14,805 bases of DNA, taken from positions 1-14,805 of the forward strand of contig UQEM01000051.1 of the NCBI GenBank assembly GCA_900540005.1. Reading direction: 5' to 3'. The position numbers and the translations under genes are program-made. This document shows, piece by piece, positions 13,059 to 14,805 of the stretch. How positions within the stretch are numbered: the first letter of the stretch is position 1; the number at the start of each line of letters is the position of its first letter. A model generated the notes under the pieces. It did not search any database. It had not been told where the DNA came from and was given only the letters and a program-made list of their open reading frames with translations. This DNA is from an uncultured Ruminococcus sp. Its GTDB lineage: Bacteria; Bacillota; Clostridia; Oscillospirales; Ruminococcaceae.

Positions 13059-13361
13059 TCATCTGATCCTGCCGCAGCAGCGGAGGATCCTGTAAATTTT
13101 CATTCTCGCCCTCGCCATTACGGCAGAAACCGCCTGCGGTGTCACGCCAAGTTCTCTGCCAATGGTTACTATATCGGTCTTTTTAAAATAGTATAACATA
13201 ATTATTTGCTTTTGTCTCGGAGTAAGCTCATTTTTTATAATATTTAACAGTATTCGTCTGAGCTCGGCAGTCTCCTCTTCATTGTCGCCCTCGAGTATTG
13301 CGCGGATCCCACTGTCTGCCTCGCCCGTAAATGTATCATTGTAACTTTCACGTCTCGGCAC
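13059..13361 (-). CDS. Small sigma-70 region-4-like DNA-binding protein
   Basis: A 100-residue protein. Residues 46-93 (LTPRQKQIIMLYYF, then DIVTIGRELGVTPQAVSAVMARARMKIYRIL) form a region-4-type helix-turn-helix as in sigma factors. The first 45 residues are acidic and lack a region 2, so it is unlikely to be a complete sigma factor; it could be a phage-type late-gene activator or a part of a split regulator. It begins with GTG, 10 bases after GGAGG, and overlaps the upstream coiled-coil gene by 14 bases, suggesting the two proteins work together. The promoter is surrounded by SOS-box-like palindromes. Confidence 0.8.
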   Translation of the reverse strand: MPRRESYNDTFTGEADSGIRAILEGDNEEETAELRRILLNIIKNELTPRQKQIIMLYYFKKTDIVTIGRELGVTPQAVSAVMARARMKIYRILRCCGRIR

Positions 13362-13581
13362 TCTTTTCCGCCCTCCTCACGCATGAGTTCAGGTAGGAGA
13401 TTATCTCCTGCATCTGACTGTGTTCATCATACAGCAGTTTTATCCGCCTCTCAAGCATCAGGTTTTCAATTTCCTGAGTTTTTCCGTTTCTTTTCAGCTC
13501 ATTTCTCTGCTCTGTGAGAACTTTTATCCTCTCTCGCACGAGCTGACAGCTCCTCAAATATCCGCTGATCATTTGTTTCAA
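13348..13581 (-). CDS. Small coiled-coil protein paired with the sigma-like gene
   Basis: About 77 residues, highly charged. Heptad-like segments LVRERIKVLTEQRNEL and IENLMLERRIKLLYDEHSQMQEIISYL suggest an antiparallel helical hairpin. No recognised domain. The frame opens at TTG 13590, but that codon touches AAGGAGG (complement of 13591-13597); TTG at 13581, 9 bases away, is better, and ATG at 13572 is 18 bases away. It is the first gene of the operon. Its overlap with the region-4-like gene suggests it may supply the missing partner function, for example binding RNA polymerase or the sigma-like protein; this is inference. Confidence 0.65.
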   Translation of the reverse strand: MKQMISGYLRSCQLVRERIKVLTEQRNELKRNGKTQEIENLMLERRIKLLYDEHSQMQEIISYLNSCVRRAEKSAET

Positions 13582-13622
13582 TTCTTTCAACCTCCTTAAA
13601 TGCAGGGAGAAAGGCAGCGCAA

Positions 13623-13700
13623 CGAACTAACGTTCTATTCCTTGTATAAACATTATAGAACAAAAGTTTCGCTTTGTCAATAGAATCGAACAAATGTTTT
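13623..13700. promoter_or_regulatory. Three LexA (SOS)-box-like operators
   Basis: Three palindromes of the Bacillota SOS-box form CGAAC-N4-GTTCG are spaced 34 and 30 bases apart, about three helical turns: CGAACTAACGTTCT (13623-13636), AGAACAAAAGTTTC (13657-13670) and CGAACAAATGTTTT (13687-13700). The second fills the promoter spacer, the third lies just above the -35, and the first lies just after the transcription start. The third matches the Bacillus CGAACRNRYGTTYC consensus at all but one position. LexA is the likely repressor; another GAAC-N4-GTTC-binding repressor is possible. Confidence 0.75.
13652..13680 (-). promoter_or_regulatory. Perfect consensus promoter of the five-gene minus-strand operon
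   Basis: On the minus strand TTGACA (13675-13680), a 17-base spacer and TATAAT (13652-13657): exact consensus in all three respects. Start near 13645. Such a strong promoter would normally need tight repression, and operator-like palindromes overlap it. Confidence 0.9.
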
Positions 13701-13751
13701 ATATTTAACGAACACCGTAATGTGAAAATTTTCCGCAGCGTTTTGATCTAC

Positions 13752-13780
13752 TTGATTTTTTGTGAGAAGGGTGGTATAAT
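13752..13780 (+). promoter_or_regulatory. Promoter of the carboxypeptidase lipoprotein gene
   Basis: TTGATT (13752-13757), 17-base spacer, perfect TATAAT (13775-13780), extended -10 TGG at 13772-13774. It points away from the SOS-like promoter, with about 70 bases between the two -35 boxes. Confidence 0.75.
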
Positions 13781-13835
13781 AAGCATGAACTGATACAGCA
13801 ATTTTTGCACCATTTATTCTCATTGGAGGGATAAT

Positions 13836-14687
13836 ATGAAAGAGTTTATTTTATTATCGGCTGCGGCTGCACTCGTCATCATGACGTCAGGCTGCGGAGT
13901 TGTAGGAACTTCAAACAACGGTTCTTCGGGCACCGCTCCTGCCGCAACAGAAGCTTCGACCTCTGCCGCAACTGAAATTCCGCAGGAGACTGCCGAATCA
14001 TCATCGGAAGGCGTTACCACCGTACAGCAGGAAACTGCCGTATCATCAGAAACCGATACCACACAGACTGAAACTGCTCCTGCCGAACAGGAGGTGCCGG
14101 TCTCAGCAAGCGCTCCTTCGCACGATTCACCCGACTATGCGCCTGCTCCCTATCAGTACGACAACGTGGAGGGACTGACCTACATCGGGGGAATGCTCAT
14201 CGCAAACAAGACCTATGGTCTGCCCTCAGACTTCAATCCCGGTCTCGACTCCAACTGCGAGATACAGTTTGAAAAACTCACGGCGGCGGCGGCTCTTGAA
14301 GGACTTAACATTTACTTTGCCTCGGGTTTCCGCTCATACGACTATCAGAGCGAGATCTATAACGGCTATGTCAGCGATTATGGACAGGCAAGCGCGGATA
14401 CGTTCTCGGCTCGTCCGGGCTACTCCGAGCACCAGTCAGGTCTTGCTATCGACGTAAACAACATTGACGACTCATTTGCAGGAACTCCCGAAGCTATCTG
14501 GCTCGCAGAGCATTGCCACGAGTATGGTTTCATTCTCAGATATCCGCAGGGCAAGCAGGACATAACGGGCTACAAGTACGAGCCCTGGCACATCCGCTAT
14601 GTCGGCACAGACCTCTCCTATCCTATCTACGAGAGCGGTCTCACGGTAGAGGAGTACTTCGGCATAACCTCGGAATACGCAAACTGA
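13836..14687 (+). CDS. VanY-like D-alanyl-D-alanine carboxypeptidase lipoprotein
   Basis: A 283-residue extracytoplasmic enzyme of the M15B family that removes the terminal D-Ala from peptidoglycan stem peptides. Residues 1-20 are a lipoprotein signal (a short charged start, hydrophobic core, TSGC lipobox with C20 as the acylated residue). Residues about 24-105 are a Thr/Ser/Glu/Ala/Pro-rich linker to clear the wall. The catalytic domain follows: SGFRSYDYQ, SARPGYSEHQSGLAIDV with zinc ligands H199 and D206, and EPWHIRYVG with base E249 and ligand H252. The start is clear: GGAGGG lies 5 bases upstream. No vanR/vanS or vanX neighbours are seen, so this is a housekeeping wall-trimming enzyme, not a resistance operon. 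Confidence 0.95.
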   Translation: MKEFILLSAAAALVIMTSGCGVVGTSNNGSSGTAPAATEASTSAATEIPQETAESSSEGVTTVQQETAVSSETDTTQTETAPAEQEVPVSASAPSHDSPDYAPAPYQYDNVEGLTYIGGMLIANKTYGLPSDFNPGLDSNCEIQFEKLTAAAALEGLNIYFASGFRSYDYQSEIYNGYVSDYGQASADTFSARPGYSEHQSGLAIDVNNIDDSFAGTPEAIWLAEHCHEYGFILRYPQGKQDITGYKYEPWHIRYVGTDLSYPIYESGLTVEEYFGITSEYAN

Positions 14688-14721
14688 CAGGTGCGTTCTT
14701 GATCATACATCAGATAAAGCA

Positions 14722-14751
14722 AAAAGCGGACGAAAATTCGTCCGCTTTTTT
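14722..14751 (+). terminator. Intrinsic terminator after the carboxypeptidase gene
   Basis: GCGGACGAA (14726-14734) pairs with TTCGTCCGC (14737-14745), followed by TTTTTT. The preceding A-run would allow function in the opposite direction too. The remaining 54 bases of the window show nothing. Confidence 0.92.
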
Positions 14752-14805
14752 ATGGAGTGTTGACACTAAGATAATATGCAGATTTTCGAGCATAAATTTT
14801 ACGTA

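Noticed and set aside
13499..13693. 64-codon minus-strand frame over the SOS-like promoter
   Set aside because: It overlaps the consensus promoter and the ribosome site of the coiled-coil gene and has no ribosome site of its own.
13836..14687. VanY as part of a vancomycin-resistance cluster
   Set aside because: No vanR, vanS, vanH or vanX genes are adjacent; a single M15B lipoprotein is common in wall metabolism.
35..14805. CRISPR arrays, tRNA or rRNA genes, insertion sequences
   Set aside because: I saw no regularly spaced direct repeats, no tRNA-like cloverleaf or rRNA segment, and no transposase reading frame.

Overview
The window looks like a chromosomal contig end from a low-to-mid GC member of the Bacillota (class Clostridia, most like Ruminococcus/Oscillospiraceae). 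The basis is consensus sigma-A promoters, strong GGAGG ribosome sites, a perfect CIRCE operator, dipicolinate synthase and SpoVT sporulation genes, and a decarboxylase-holB-ricT cluster of the Bacillus/Clostridium type. The first 34 bases are not biological: positions 2-34 are the Nextera/Tn5 Read 1 adapter, so the contig was not trimmed here.

Region 1 (35 to about 3800) is the right end of an integrated mobile element. It holds a barstar-like gene and a DEDDh exonuclease in one small operon, an ImmA/IrrE-type metallopeptidase ORF with a poor start, a small protein, and a large serine recombinase. The recombinase ORF runs without a stop into the 3' five-sixths of spoVT: the last ~150 of its 727 residues are the SpoVT C-terminal (GAF-like) region ending in the SpoVT-type tail. 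The element has therefore apparently integrated inside spoVT, near codons 29-30, and the attachment junction lies inside the recombinase reading frame. The 5' part of spoVT should lie at the other element end, outside the window.

Region 2 (about 3800 to 6511) is host sequence with a sporulation and heat-shock flavour. The spoVT 3' fragment converges on hsp20 (minus strand). hsp20 lies downstream of a perfect CIRCE (HrcA) site, which also forms a terminator-like hairpin at the end of dpaAB, the two subunits of dipicolinate synthase.

Region 3 (6738 to 8520, plus strand) is a housekeeping operon, rsmD-coaD-coiled-coil protein, closed by a bidirectional terminator. Region 4 (8549 to 13581, minus strand) has two units. 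The first is queH-ybaK. The second is a five-gene string (small coiled-coil protein, sigma-70 region-4-like protein, Orn/Lys/Arg decarboxylase, holB, ricT) that starts at a perfect TTGACA-17-TATAAT promoter wrapped by three LexA-box-like palindromes. Region 5 (13752 to 14751) is a divergently transcribed VanY-like D,D-carboxypeptidase lipoprotein with its own promoter and terminator.

The most unusual observations are the recombinase-SpoVT chimera, the triple SOS-box-like promoter ahead of a holB-containing operon, the CIRCE that doubles as a terminator hairpin, and a FourU-like pairing over the hsp20 ribosome site.
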